Positions 7,038-14,630 of a stretch of DNA of 64,000 bases are shown in pieces; within the stretch, counting starts at the first letter, position 1, and every line of letters begins with the position of its first letter. The DNA lies in NCBI RefSeq assembly GCF_003704105.1, contig NZ_QUOQ01000002.1, positions 682,001 through 746,000 of the forward strand. The letters are read 5' to 3'. Below the pieces are notes generated by a model. It was not told where the DNA came from. It searched no databases and worked only from the letters and a program-made list of their open reading frames with translations. The DNA is from Brevundimonas lutea (GTDB taxonomy: Bacteria; Pseudomonadota; Alphaproteobacteria; Caulobacterales; Caulobacteraceae). The translations under genes and the position numbers were made by a program.

Positions 7038-9535
7038 CCCGTCTGGTCGCTGTCCTGCTGGCGGCCGCCTGGGCCGCGGTCTGGCCCGCACAGGTCAATG
7101 CCGAGCCGGCGGGGCGTGAGGATCGCCTCTGGTCGATCGAGCACATGCTCGCCGCCGAGAGTTTCGGACGCGCGTCGATCGATCCGTCGGGCCGTCACCT
7201 GGTGTTCGAGCACCAGGGCCCCTGGACCACGGCGGCCCCTTTCGACCGGGGACCTCTGACACCCTGGATCGCCCGGCGCCTGATGGTCGCCCCGGTCGAT
7301 GGAGACGGCGCCCCACGGCAGGTGTGCGGAAACCGCGGGACGGGCTGTCTGGCGGGGCCGTGGTCGCCCTCCGGACGTCGTCTGCTGGTCTGGACCCTGA
7401 CCGGGCGCCGGTTCGGGGCCAGCGTGCTCGACGTCGCCAGCGGCGCGATCCGAGACCTGCCGGTCAGACCCGATGTGCCGGTCTTCGGCGAAACCGCGAT
7501 CTGGGCCGATGACGACACCCTGATCCTCGTCGATCGGCTGGACGGCGAGCTGCCCTATCACTTCACCTGGGAACCCGAGGCGCGCGCGTCCACGGCCGCC
7601 GCCTGGGCCGACATGGCGCGGGGAGAGTCCCCGACCGCCCTGGCCTGGGGCGTCCCGCCTTACGATCGCGACGCGCCGTCGAAACCGGTCGCCCGGGTGG
7701 TGGAGCTCGATCTCTCGGCGGAGGATCAGACAGCGCGCGTCCTGTGGAGCGGTAGGGTCTGGGACATGACCCTGTCGCCGTCGGGGGACGTCGTCGCCGT
7801 CATGGAGGCGGGCGAGCGGTTCGACCGCGCGCCGGGCGCGGCCCTACACCCCGCCGATCGGCCGGCGAGACGGACAATCTCCCTGATCAATCGGCGCGAC
7901 GGCGCCGTTTCCCGCCCGCTCGGCCACACGCCCGTGGTGGCGGGACTGATGAGCTGGTCCGACGACGATCGCCTCCTGGTCCACACGGTGGACGAGACCG
8001 GCGCCCCGGCGGACGACGGCCTGGTGAGCCTGGACGGCGGCGACGCGGTGACGCGGTGGCCGCTCGCCGGGCTTCGTCCCGATCCGGGCGCCGATATCAT
8101 CACCAGCCTGACGACCGTCAGGGCGTCGTGGAACGCGGGCTCTCCCGTGGTGCTGGCCGCTGAGGACTCCCGGGGCCGGTCCGACTGGTACAGGCTCGAG
8201 GCCGCAGGTCCCCGGCTGCTGACCGGCGACTTCAAGAGCGTCCCGCGAACCCTCGAGGCCCAGTGGGGAGACGCGCTGGTGGTCCTCTCGGATGACGCGG
8301 CATGGTCTCTCCGGGCGGGTGAACGACGGAAGATCCCCGGGTCGACAGGCGTTCGCGCCCTGACCACCCTCGACATCTGGGACGCCCAGCGGCTGCGCTG
8401 GAACCCCCGGCCGACCCGCGGACCGCTGGTGGTCCGGACGACGGCTGGGGGGATGGCGGCCCTTCATCCCGGCGGGAACGGCGGAGACCCGCGCACCGAG
8501 CCGCGCGGCGCCGTCCGAGGCTCTGTCCTGGCGGCGACGCCGGAGTGGCGCCTGGAGGTCGAGCGCGCGGGCGCGCAGGTCTCGCTTGCGCTGGTCGGGC
8601 CGGAGGCTGATCGCCGGGATCTGGCGACGCTCAACCGCGACCTGGCCGACATCGCGTTTTCAGAGCCCCTTCCGGTTCGTCACACGGGTCCGGGCGGCGA
8701 GCCGCTCGTCAGCTGGCTCTGGCCCGCGAAGGGCGTCGCGGGGCCGGCGCCCCTGGTCGCCCTGACCTATCCGGGCCCCGGGGGATACACCCTCGACGGT
8801 CCGGATGTGCGGCCGCCGTCGGACCCGGCGGCTTGGATTCCGATCGGCCAGACCCAGCTCTTCGCCTCGGCCGGGTTCGCCGTCCTCAAGCCGGGCCTGC
8901 CGCGCGACTTCTATCCGGCGGAGCCCGGGCCGGAGCTCGCCGCACAGCTGACGGCGGTCGTCGACGCGGCCATCGGCCAGTACCCGGATGTCATCGACGC
9001 CGACCGGCTCGGCTATTTCGGGCACAGTTTCGGAGGCTGGGCCGGCCTGGAGATCGCCACCCAGACAGACCTGTTCGACGCCATCGTCGCCGCCTCCGCG
9101 CCCTCGAACCTGGCCGCCATGTGGGGAGAATTCTCGCCCTGGTTCCGGGGCGCGCCACGCCACGGAGACTCCTTCCAGTTCCAGCAGGGATGGACCGAGA
9201 CGAGCCAGGGCGCGATGGGCGGACCGCCGTGGACCGATCCGCAGCGCTATGTGAGGGCCAGCCCGCTGTTTCGGGCCGATCGCATCGAAACGCCCCTCCT
9301 GATGCTGCACGGCGACCGTGAGCCCGCGCTTGCCCAGGCGGAGGCGATGTATTCGGCGCTCTGGCGGCTGAACCGGCCGGTTCGCCTCGTCGTCTATCGG
9401 GGAGAGGGCCATGTCCCGTCCTCTCCCGCCAACATCCGCCACATGCATGCCGAGATCCTCGGCTTCTTCAGACAGGCCTTCGGGATGCCGGGCCCTGACG
9501 ACCCGACCAGCGACGCACCCAGCTCTCGACCATGA
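7034..9535 (+). CDS. Lasso peptide isopeptidase (prolyl-oligopeptidase fold, AtxE-like)
   Basis: An 833-aa exported S9-family hydrolase. The signal peptide runs to AQVNA; an N-terminal beta-propeller (about 30-590, repeated blade patterns such as GRHLVFEHQG and WSPSGRRLLV) precedes an alpha/beta-hydrolase domain. The catalytic triad is visible: S665 in GHSFGG, D761 in HGDREP and H793 in GEGHVP. AtxE-type enzymes cut the lasso isopeptide bond and linearise the peptide. The start is GTG 7034, overlapping the receptor stop (GTGA), rather than the open frame back to 6869. The 3' end overlaps the convergent cyclase gene by 68 bp. It is longer than AtxE2 (about 690 aa), so the substrate is not proven. 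Confidence 0.85.
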   Translation: MTRLVAVLLAAAWAAVWPAQVNAEPAGREDRLWSIEHMLAAESFGRASIDPSGRHLVFEHQGPWTTAAPFDRGPLTPWIARRLMVAPVDGDGAPRQVCGNRGTGCLAGPWSPSGRRLLVWTLTGRRFGASVLDVASGAIRDLPVRPDVPVFGETAIWADDDTLILVDRLDGELPYHFTWEPEARASTAAAWADMARGESPTALAWGVPPYDRDAPSKPVARVVELDLSAEDQTARVLWSGRVWDMTLSPSGDVVAVMEAGERFDRAPGAALHPADRPARRTISLINRRDGAVSRPLGHTPVVAGLMSWSDDDRLLVHTVDETGAPADDGLVSLDGGDAVTRWPLAGLRPDPGADIITSLTTVRASWNAGSPVVLAAEDSRGRSDWYRLEAAGPRLLTGDFKSVPRTLEAQWGDALVVLSDDAAWSLRAGERRKIPGSTGVRALTTLDIWDAQRLRWNPRPTRGPLVVRTTAGGMAALHPGGNGGDPRTEPRGAVRGSVLAATPEWRLEVERAGAQVSLALVGPEADRRDLATLNRDLADIAFSEPLPVRHTGPGGEPLVSWLWPAKGVAGPAPLVALTYPGPGGYTLDGPDVRPPSDPAAWIPIGQTQLFASAGFAVLKPGLPRDFYPAEPGPELAAQLTAVVDAAIGQYPDVIDADRLGYFGHSFGGWAGLEIATQTDLFDAIVAASAPSNLAAMWGEFSPWFRGAPRHGDSFQFQQGWTETSQGAMGGPPWTDPQRYVRASPLFRADRIETPLLMLHGDREPALAQAEAMYSALWRLNRPVRLVVYRGEGHVPSSPANIRHMHAEILGFFRQAFGMPGPDDPTSDAPSSRP

Positions 9536-11171
9536 CCAGCCGCATGACCGCCGCCGATCCGCCCTGCCAGGCCAGCCGGTCGCGGTCGAGCTGTTCTTCC
9601 ACCGCGGCGGCGTCGATCAGGCCGAGCGCGCGCAGTGTCCCGTCGAGAAGATGGGTCCGGAACAGCGGCAGGGCGGCGGACAGTTCCCGGCTCTGCACAA
9701 TGGAATGATCTCCCTTGGACTGCCGGGCCAAGGTTCGGGGTGACAGTCGCGCCGAGAAGGCGTCTCGGGCCAGGCTCCGGTCGCAGGTTCCGTCCATGAG
9801 GACCGAGACCGGCGTCGCCAGGGCCCATTCCAGCAGCGGCTGGCTCATCAGGGGATGGATGACATCGGCCACCGAGCCGCGCCGGCTCTCGGTCACATAG
9901 GCGAGATTGGACACCAGGGCGCGCAGACGCAGGCGCTCCGCCAGGCTGAGGCCGTCCTCGTCCCGCAGCCAGGGATGGACCGGAGCGGAGGGCGTCGAGG
10001 CGCCGGAGCTGTTTCCAAACGGCGGTGACGGAGACGGCCCGCCCGACCGCGCCGCGCGGCTGAGATCGAAGATCGATCGGCGGGTCAGCCTGGCCAGGCG
10101 CCACGGCAGGCGGGAGATCCAGCCCGTCACCGGGCGCCGCCCGAGATGGTCGGCGAGAACCTCCGGACCCCAGCCCTGATGGAAGAGCGCGTCGCCACCC
10201 TTGCCGGTGAACAGCGTCGAGGCGCCGAGATCCGTGAGGACGTCGGCGATCGCGGCGTCGAACCCCGCGTCGGCCCGGCCGAGAGCCGGACGCAGGTCTC
10301 CGCCAAGCGCCATGAGATCGCCGGCGGCCGGAGGTCGCAGGGGGCGGGCAACCTCCCGCAGATCGACCCCGACATGATCGGCGGCCAGGCCAGCCCAGCG
10401 CCGCTCATCGGCGCCGGGGGCCTCCGCCCAGACAGTGATGGCGTGGCTCGGCGGCCTTTCGGCGCGACACAGGGCGCTGGCGACGATGGCGGAATCCAGT
10501 CCGCCGGAAAGTTCGGCGACGGCCGCACCGTCGGGGTGAAGCGTTCGGACGCAGTCATCCACCAGTCGCACCAGCCTGCGGCCGCGGGCTGCGGCGCTGC
10601 GGCGGCGCGCACGACCGACCCAGTCGACGGGATTCCAGGCCAGCTGACGCTGTCCGGTTCGCGTGTCGAGGACTTCGCCCGCGTCCAGCACCGCGATGCC
10701 GGTGAGGCCGGGCGCCGACAGACAGGCCAGCGGGTCCGACAGCAGGGTCGCGACCCCTGAAAGATCGAGCCGGACGGGGCCGGGGAGGCGGGACCACAAC
10801 CAGTCGGGAGCGGCGTCGGCGACAATCTGGACATCGTCGGCGGTCCAGATCGCCGCCTCCAGGGCGCCGCTGGGATCGCGCAGAACGGAAGCGATACGGC
10901 CGGTGTCATCGCGCGTCATGGCGATATAGCGCCCCCATCCCCGCTCGATCAGGTCCCGGGGCTGGGCGGGCGGCGCCATGGGAGCGTTGCCGAACCACTG
11001 GCCGACCACGATCAGGTCGCGATATCGCGTAAGAGGGGGCGGGGACGAGGCGCTGAAGCCCAGCCAGCCGCAGGCCGCCCGGTCGGCGGTGACCAGTCCA
11101 TGGGCCTTGGCCCTGTCGATGAGGTCGTCGAGGCGCCGCGGGGATGGCGCGTGGAGATGCAGGTAGCGCAC
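9468..11171 (-). CDS. Lasso peptide cyclase (asparagine synthetase-like, McjC family)
   Basis: A 567-aa C protein that activates the ring acid residue with ATP and forms the macrolactam with the core N-terminus. The C-terminal asparagine-synthetase domain has the PP-loop SGGLDS (residues 222-227) and a downstream FTGKGGDALFHQGWG segment; the N-terminal part resembles a glutamine-amidotransferase fold with no catalytic Cys at position 2. GTG 11171 is chosen because it lies 4 bases after the B-protein stop, although the frame is open to 11228. It completes the A-B-C order. Its 3' end runs 68 bp into the opposite-strand isopeptidase gene. Confidence 0.9.
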   Translation of the reverse strand: MRYLHLHAPSPRRLDDLIDRAKAHGLVTADRAACGWLGFSASSPPPLTRYRDLIVVGQWFGNAPMAPPAQPRDLIERGWGRYIAMTRDDTGRIASVLRDPSGALEAAIWTADDVQIVADAAPDWLWSRLPGPVRLDLSGVATLLSDPLACLSAPGLTGIAVLDAGEVLDTRTGQRQLAWNPVDWVGRARRRSAAARGRRLVRLVDDCVRTLHPDGAAVAELSGGLDSAIVASALCRAERPPSHAITVWAEAPGADERRWAGLAADHVGVDLREVARPLRPPAAGDLMALGGDLRPALGRADAGFDAAIADVLTDLGASTLFTGKGGDALFHQGWGPEVLADHLGRRPVTGWISRLPWRLARLTRRSIFDLSRAARSGGPSPSPPFGNSSGASTPSAPVHPWLRDEDGLSLAERLRLRALVSNLAYVTESRRGSVADVIHPLMSQPLLEWALATPVSVLMDGTCDRSLARDAFSARLSPRTLARQSKGDHSIVQSRELSAALPLFRTHLLDGTLRALGLIDAAAVEEQLDRDRLAWQGGSAAVMRLVMVESWVRRWSGRQGPASRRPV

Positions 11172-11175
11172 CGGT

Positions 11176-11796
11176 TCAGACCGCCATGATCGGCGTATAG
11201 AGGCCGATGCGATCAGGATCGTCGTCAAGCGCGTATGGACCGATCTGCAGCCAGCAATGGGCGGCGAAAGGCCAGGTCTTGACCCCGAATACCCAGTCCG
11301 CCTTCACGCCCGAGCGGGCCAGGGCCGCGCCAAGCAAGCGGGCGCGCCACAGGCATTCGCCCTGCGGGGTGATGAAGGGAAGCATTCCTTGATACGTCGC
11401 GATGACGGAGGCGGTGCGGGCGCTGTCGGCGACGGCGGCCACGCGGCGGGACGGCGAAACGGTGGGGATGTCGCCTTGGGAGGCGACCGGGCCGCGGACA
11501 GCCGCGAGGACCCGCCAGACATCAAGGGGGAGCCGCCACGAAACGATCGCGGGATGGGGCGCCGTCGGTTGGGGCGGAAGCGGCCGGCGGGGCGCCGGGC
11601 CCCTTCGCGAGACCAGGCCTTCGGCCGCGAGCGCCGTCAGGATATCCTCGGGACCGGTCAACAGGCCGCCGGCGCCCGGCTGTAGCGCGCGGCCGGGATC
11701 GGGTATCTGGAGATAGGCGTCGCGCGCGGCGTCCAGGACGATGAGGTCGTCATCGCAACGCGCCATGTGACTGTGGGCGGTGAGCCACGCGATCAT
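11176..11796 (-). CDS. Lasso peptide B protein (RRE plus leader peptidase, McjB family)
   Basis: A 206-aa fused B protein. The N-terminal about 70 residues are PqqD-like (DDDLIVLDAARDAYLQI) and should be the RiPP recognition element that binds the leader. The C-terminal transglutaminase-like protease domain shows Cys148 in QGECLWRA, His180 in FAAHCWLQIG and Asp at 191-193 in LDDDPDRIG, the expected triad. It removes the leader so the cyclase can close the ring. ATG 11796 has GGAGA about 9 bases upstream; longer in-frame starts would run through the precursor gene. It lies 50 bp after the precursor stop. Confidence 0.9.
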   Translation of the reverse strand: MIAWLTAHSHMARCDDDLIVLDAARDAYLQIPDPGRALQPGAGGLLTGPEDILTALAAEGLVSRRGPAPRRPLPPQPTAPHPAIVSWRLPLDVWRVLAAVRGPVASQGDIPTVSPSRRVAAVADSARTASVIATYQGMLPFITPQGECLWRARLLGAALARSGVKADWVFGVKTWPFAAHCWLQIGPYALDDDPDRIGLYTPIMAV

Positions 11797-11846
11797 GGGC
11801 AGTCTCCGGTGCAGGCGGGCGCGACCTGCGCCCGCCTGCGCGCCCG

Positions 11847-11957
11847 TCAGGCCATGGGCCGGTAGGGCTGGAGGTCGGCTTCCGTCACGGTGATGTCGAA
11901 GCCGCCGCGGGTCAGTTCGGACACCTGTCCGAGCCGAATGATGCGAAGACGGGTCAT
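11847..11957 (-). CDS. Lasso peptide precursor (A gene)
   Basis: A 36-aa precursor, too short for most ORF callers. The leader is MTRLRIIRLGQVSELTR and the predicted core is GGFDITVTEADLQPYRPMA. Lasso leaders carry Thr at the second-last position, seen here as T16-R17, and the core starts with Gly. Glu9 of the core is correctly placed for a 9-residue G1-E9 macrolactam ring, as in other Caulobacterales lasso peptides. An AAGGAG ribosome site lies 9 bases before the ATG. It is directly upstream of B and C on the same strand. Ring size and processing site are inferred. Confidence 0.85.
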   Translation of the reverse strand: MTRLRIIRLGQVSELTRGGFDITVTEADLQPYRPMA

Positions 11958-12004
11958 GCGTGTCTCCTTGGAGAAGCGCCCCAGGATTGAGGCTTCGCCA
12001 GACC

Positions 12005-12055
12005 ACACCTCCGCTGGAACCGCCGCAATCTATACTTGAACTATTGTCAGCGGCC
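12005..12055 (-). promoter_or_regulatory. Candidate promoter region of the lasso ABC operon
   Basis: An AT-rich patch stands out in GC-rich DNA just upstream of the precursor. On the minus strand it reads CTGACA then TATAGA, but the hexamers are only 10 bp apart, so a standard sigma-70 pair is not clear. It overlaps the stop of the XRE gene. The location is the main support. Confidence 0.3.
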
Positions 12056-12529
12056 GGGCGTGGGCCGCCCGTCCCGCAGGTCGGCTTCGCCTTCGCGCAT
12101 CCAGGCCCGCGCGGTCTCGGCGCGGGTGACGGCCTCCGAAGCGACCCGGTCGAAGGCCTCGGTGAAGACGGTGATCAGCAGGCGCGTGTCGAGGGTCCGC
12201 AGGTCGTCGCCGAGACGCTTGTCGAGCCGCTGCAGGGCGATGCTCAGCACCAGCATCAGCTTGTTGTCGGCGCAGCGGGCGGCGAAGGCGGGCGATCCGA
12301 TCCACAGCGCGGCCTGGAGGGCGTAGGGGTCTGAGTTGGTGGCCCGGGCGAACCGCTCGACATGATCGAGGTTGATCCTGTTCGCTCCGCCCTCGAAGCT
12401 TTCATAGGTCCTTTCGTGTAGAGACATGGCGGCCGCGACCTCCCGGACCGTCAGCTTTCTTTCGCGCCGTACGGCCCTGGCGGCGGCTCCGATGAGCTGG
12501 GCGTCGCTGCGCCGGGGCCTGCGCGCCAT
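12047..12529 (-). CDS. XRE-family HTH regulator beside the lasso operon
   Basis: A 160-aa protein. The N-terminal HTH (about residues 8-62) contains LIGAAARAVRRERKLTVREVAAAMSLHERTYESFEGG; the C-terminal helical half (ALQRLDKRLGDDLRTLDTRLLITVFTEAFDRVA) is unlike a known ligand domain. It is on the same strand as the precursor, with 89 bp between them, so it may be co-transcribed with or control the biosynthetic operon. ATG 12529 was chosen because the HTH begins there; the frame is open to 12607. It diverges from a GntR-type gene. Confidence 0.75.
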   Translation of the reverse strand: MARRPRRSDAQLIGAAARAVRRERKLTVREVAAAMSLHERTYESFEGGANRINLDHVERFARATNSDPYALQAALWIGSPAFAARCADNKLMLVLSIALQRLDKRLGDDLRTLDTRLLITVFTEAFDRVASEAVTRAETARAWMREGEADLRDGRPTPGR

Positions 12530-12636
12530 CACACCGGCGCCCCGCGGCGCGGTTCCTGAGGCGTCGCGCCGGGGAGGGCGACGAAAAGGCGCGGAAAGAC
12601 GCGCCACGCGCGACGAGCCTGTATCGACGGGGCAAC

Positions 12637-13251
12637 GTGGCGCCGATGATGATGGCGAGAGATCACGAGCCCTACGCCAAGGCCCTGGCCGCCCTGCGGG
12701 AGCGGATCGCCTCCGGCGTCCTGAACGGGGGCGATCCGGTCGTGGTCATGCTGGAGGCGGAGGCTCTCGACCTGTCCCCGACGCCGTTGCGCGAGGCGTT
12801 GGCGCGGCTCGAGGGCGAGGGTCTGGTGCGACGGGTGCACCGGGGCGGTTATCGCGTCGCCCATCTGGGCGCGGGCGAGATCGCCGAACACTATCGTTTC
12901 CAGGCGCGGCTCGTCGCGACCTCCCTGGCCTTGGCCCCGCCGCCCGTCTCGGCGCGCTCGCCCACGACTCCGGCAGAGGCCTCGGAAGCCCTGGCCGGAC
13001 TGCTGGGCGATGTGGTGCGCGGCACGGGGGATCGCGCCCTCCTGGCCGCCTGGCTCGCCTCGACCGGACGCCTCGAGCGCGTCCGTCGCCGCGAGGCCGC
13101 CCGGCTCGACGGTCTCGTCGAGGAGCATCGCAGGGTCTCGGCGGCCCTGGCCGCGGGAACCGGTCAGGCCAGGACGGCGGTGGCGGGCGCCTATGACCGC
13201 CGCATCGAAGCGGCGGGTCGCCTGTCCGACTCCGCCGCCTCGACGGGCTGA
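12637..13251 (+). CDS. GntR-family transcriptional regulator
   Basis: A 204-aa protein with an N-terminal winged HTH typical of GntR (YAKALAALRERIASGVL and LSPTPLREALARLEGEGLVRRVHRGGYRV, about residues 12-80). The C-terminal all-helical region is shorter and more Ala/Arg-rich than a full FadR effector domain. Start GTG 12637; ATG 12646 is an alternative. It diverges from the XRE gene beside the lasso operon, so a role in lasso regulation is possible but inferred. Its last 61 bp overlap the convergent membrane-protein gene. Confidence 0.8.
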   Translation: MAPMMMARDHEPYAKALAALRERIASGVLNGGDPVVVMLEAEALDLSPTPLREALARLEGEGLVRRVHRGGYRVAHLGAGEIAEHYRFQARLVATSLALAPPPVSARSPTTPAEASEALAGLLGDVVRGTGDRALLAAWLASTGRLERVRRREAARLDGLVEEHRRVSAALAAGTGQARTAVAGAYDRRIEAAGRLSDSAASTG

Positions 13252-13658
13252 GCTTCGCGGTCGGCGCGCATGAGCGCCGCGACCCTGCCGCCCATGAGGG
13301 CGAGCATCAGGCACCAGAGGCCGAGGCGCACCGTCGCCAGGGTCCAGTTGAACTGGTCCGGAGACACGAGCGGCAGGAGATGGGTCCAGACGATGGTGGA
13401 CTGCAGCGCACCGGCCAGGAAGATCCACCAGCGGTCCGAGCGCTCGCTCAGTGTCCAGAGCGCGGCGAGGCCCAGGAGATTGACGAGGAACAGGCCCGCT
13501 CGCCAGGTGCCGACCTGCACCGGTTGGACGAGAGGCTCGAGCAGGACCACGGCCGCGAGCACGAGCACGGCCGCGCGATCTTCGCGGCGGCCAAGCCCGA
13601 ACAGGGCCGCGAGCACCACGACCGTGCCCAGGAGGATCACGGACTGGGCCGGGCTCAC
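13191..13658 (-). CDS. Four-helix membrane protein, module 1 (third gene)
   Basis: A 155-aa protein of unknown function with four or five hydrophobic helices (VILLGTVVVLAALFGLG, AAVLVLAAVVLLEPLV, GLFLVNLLGLAALW, and two in the second half). A WWIFLAGALQS motif resembles WWRLIIAGAQVN in the protein at 22676-23104. The start is GTG 13658, 9 bases after the preceding stop, so it is coupled to the helical protein upstream. It belongs to a duplicated three-gene module. Confidence 0.7.
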   Translation of the reverse strand: MSPAQSVILLGTVVVLAALFGLGRREDRAAVLVLAAVVLLEPLVQPVQVGTWRAGLFLVNLLGLAALWTLSERSDRWWIFLAGALQSTIVWTHLLPLVSPDQFNWTLATVRLGLWCLMLALMGGRVAALMRADREAQPVEAAESDRRPAASMRRS

Positions 13659-13667
13659 CGCCGGGGC

Positions 13668-14108
13668 TCACGGGACCGCGACGGCCCCCTGGGGGCGGGC
13701 GGCGCCGATCTGATCGACCTCGCCCCTGTCCTCCAGGCGGCTCCGGACGCCCTGGGGGCGGGTGGTGCCGATCTCATCGATATCGCCCTTTTCCAACAGG
13801 GGGCCCAGGACGGCGGGATCCGGTCGGGCGCCGAGGAGACCGGCGGCGCGGCTCAGACGGGAATGGGTCTGGATCAGACGGCCGCGGAACCGGACCAGGT
13901 CCCGCGTGGCTTCTCCCACCGACACCAGGGCGTCGTGGCCCACGCTGGAGGCGAGACCGCCGGCCAGGCGGGTTTCGGGCAGGGTCTGGAGCAGGGCGCC
14001 GAGGCGGGCGAGGGTTTCGTCCGCGGAGCGTTCGACGGCGCGCAGATCGGCCGCCACGGTCGTGGCGAGCCGATCGCGATCGGGAGGGGACGGGATGGAG
14101 GGGGTCAT
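13668..14108 (-). CDS. Small helical protein with 21-residue C-terminal repeat, module 1
   Basis: A 146-aa soluble, helix-rich protein of unknown function. The first 100 residues align by eye with the protein at 23156-23539 (compare LGALLQTLPETRL with ATFMHLLPSLRL). The C-terminus carries two copies of a 21-residue unit (DIDEIGTTRPQG and EVDQIGAARPQG), matching a 63-bp DNA repeat at 13687 and 13750. The gene lies between the LuxR-type gene and the membrane-protein gene. The preceding HTH frame stays open across most of it. Confidence 0.65.
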   Translation of the reverse strand: MTPSIPSPPDRDRLATTVAADLRAVERSADETLARLGALLQTLPETRLAGGLASSVGHDALVSVGEATRDLVRFRGRLIQTHSRLSRAAGLLGARPDPAVLGPLLEKGDIDEIGTTRPQGVRSRLEDRGEVDQIGAARPQGAVAVP

Positions 14109-14577
14109 GGGCGATGTCCTGACTGACGGCGAGAGGGCGCCGCAGGGCGCTGTCCACGAGCTCGGCGCAGGATCTCAGCGACATGCTCGCCACGCCGAGC
14201 AGGAGCGCGATCAGCGCGCCGAGCGACAGCATGGGACCCAGTCGGCTTCCGCCCCATCGCGGGGGCGCTCCCAGGTCCAGGCGGCGAGGCCGCCGGATTC
14301 CGGTCGGATCATGGCCTGGCGACGAGGACGGCTCATCGGCGGCGGCCCCAGAGACGGACACGTCGGCGGCGGACGCCATGGGCCGTTCGGGCACTGTATC
14401 CAAAAGACCCAGACGCCCGGCCGCCGCGAGGCGACCGGACACGCCGAGCTTGGCGTAGGCGTTGGACAGATGGTTCTTGACCGTGCCCTCGGAGATGTCG
14501 AGGTGTCGGGCGATCTCCTTGTTGCGGAGCCGAAGCCCCGCCAGCCGCACGCATTCCGTCTCCTGGGGCGTGAGCAT
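13774..14577 (-). CDS. LuxR-type HTH protein with C-terminal membrane helix, module 1
   Basis: The N-terminal about 65 residues are a LuxR/GerE HTH (LTPQETECVRLAGLRLRNKEIARHLDISEGTVKNHLSNAYAKLGV). A low-complexity linker and a TM helix (SLGALIALLLGVASMSL, about residues 123-140) follow, which would anchor the DNA-binding head to the membrane. ATG 14577 has CGGAGG 5 bases upstream. The frame does not stop until 13774, inside the next gene, and beyond about 14110 it looks like shadow sequence, so the true C-terminus is unsure. Confidence 0.6.
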   Translation of the reverse strand: MLTPQETECVRLAGLRLRNKEIARHLDISEGTVKNHLSNAYAKLGVSGRLAAAGRLGLLDTVPERPMASAADVSVSGAAADEPSSSPGHDPTGIRRPRRLDLGAPPRWGGSRLGPMLSLGALIALLLGVASMSLRSCAELVDSALRRPLAVSQDIAHDPLHPVPSRSRSARHDRGGRSARRRTLRGRNPRPPRRPAPDPARNPPGRRSRLQRGPRRPGVGGRSHAGPGPVPRPSDPDPFPSEPRRRSPRRPTGSRRPGPPVGKGRYR

Positions 14578-14630
14578 CCGCACCTCCGGTTGAGAGGCCA
14601 GACTAGGGCGGATCGGCGTCGACGCAAAAA

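Noticed and set aside
11797-12006. Longer start for the lasso B protein
   Set aside because: It would read through the precursor gene in another frame; ATG 11796 has its own ribosome site and the domain start.
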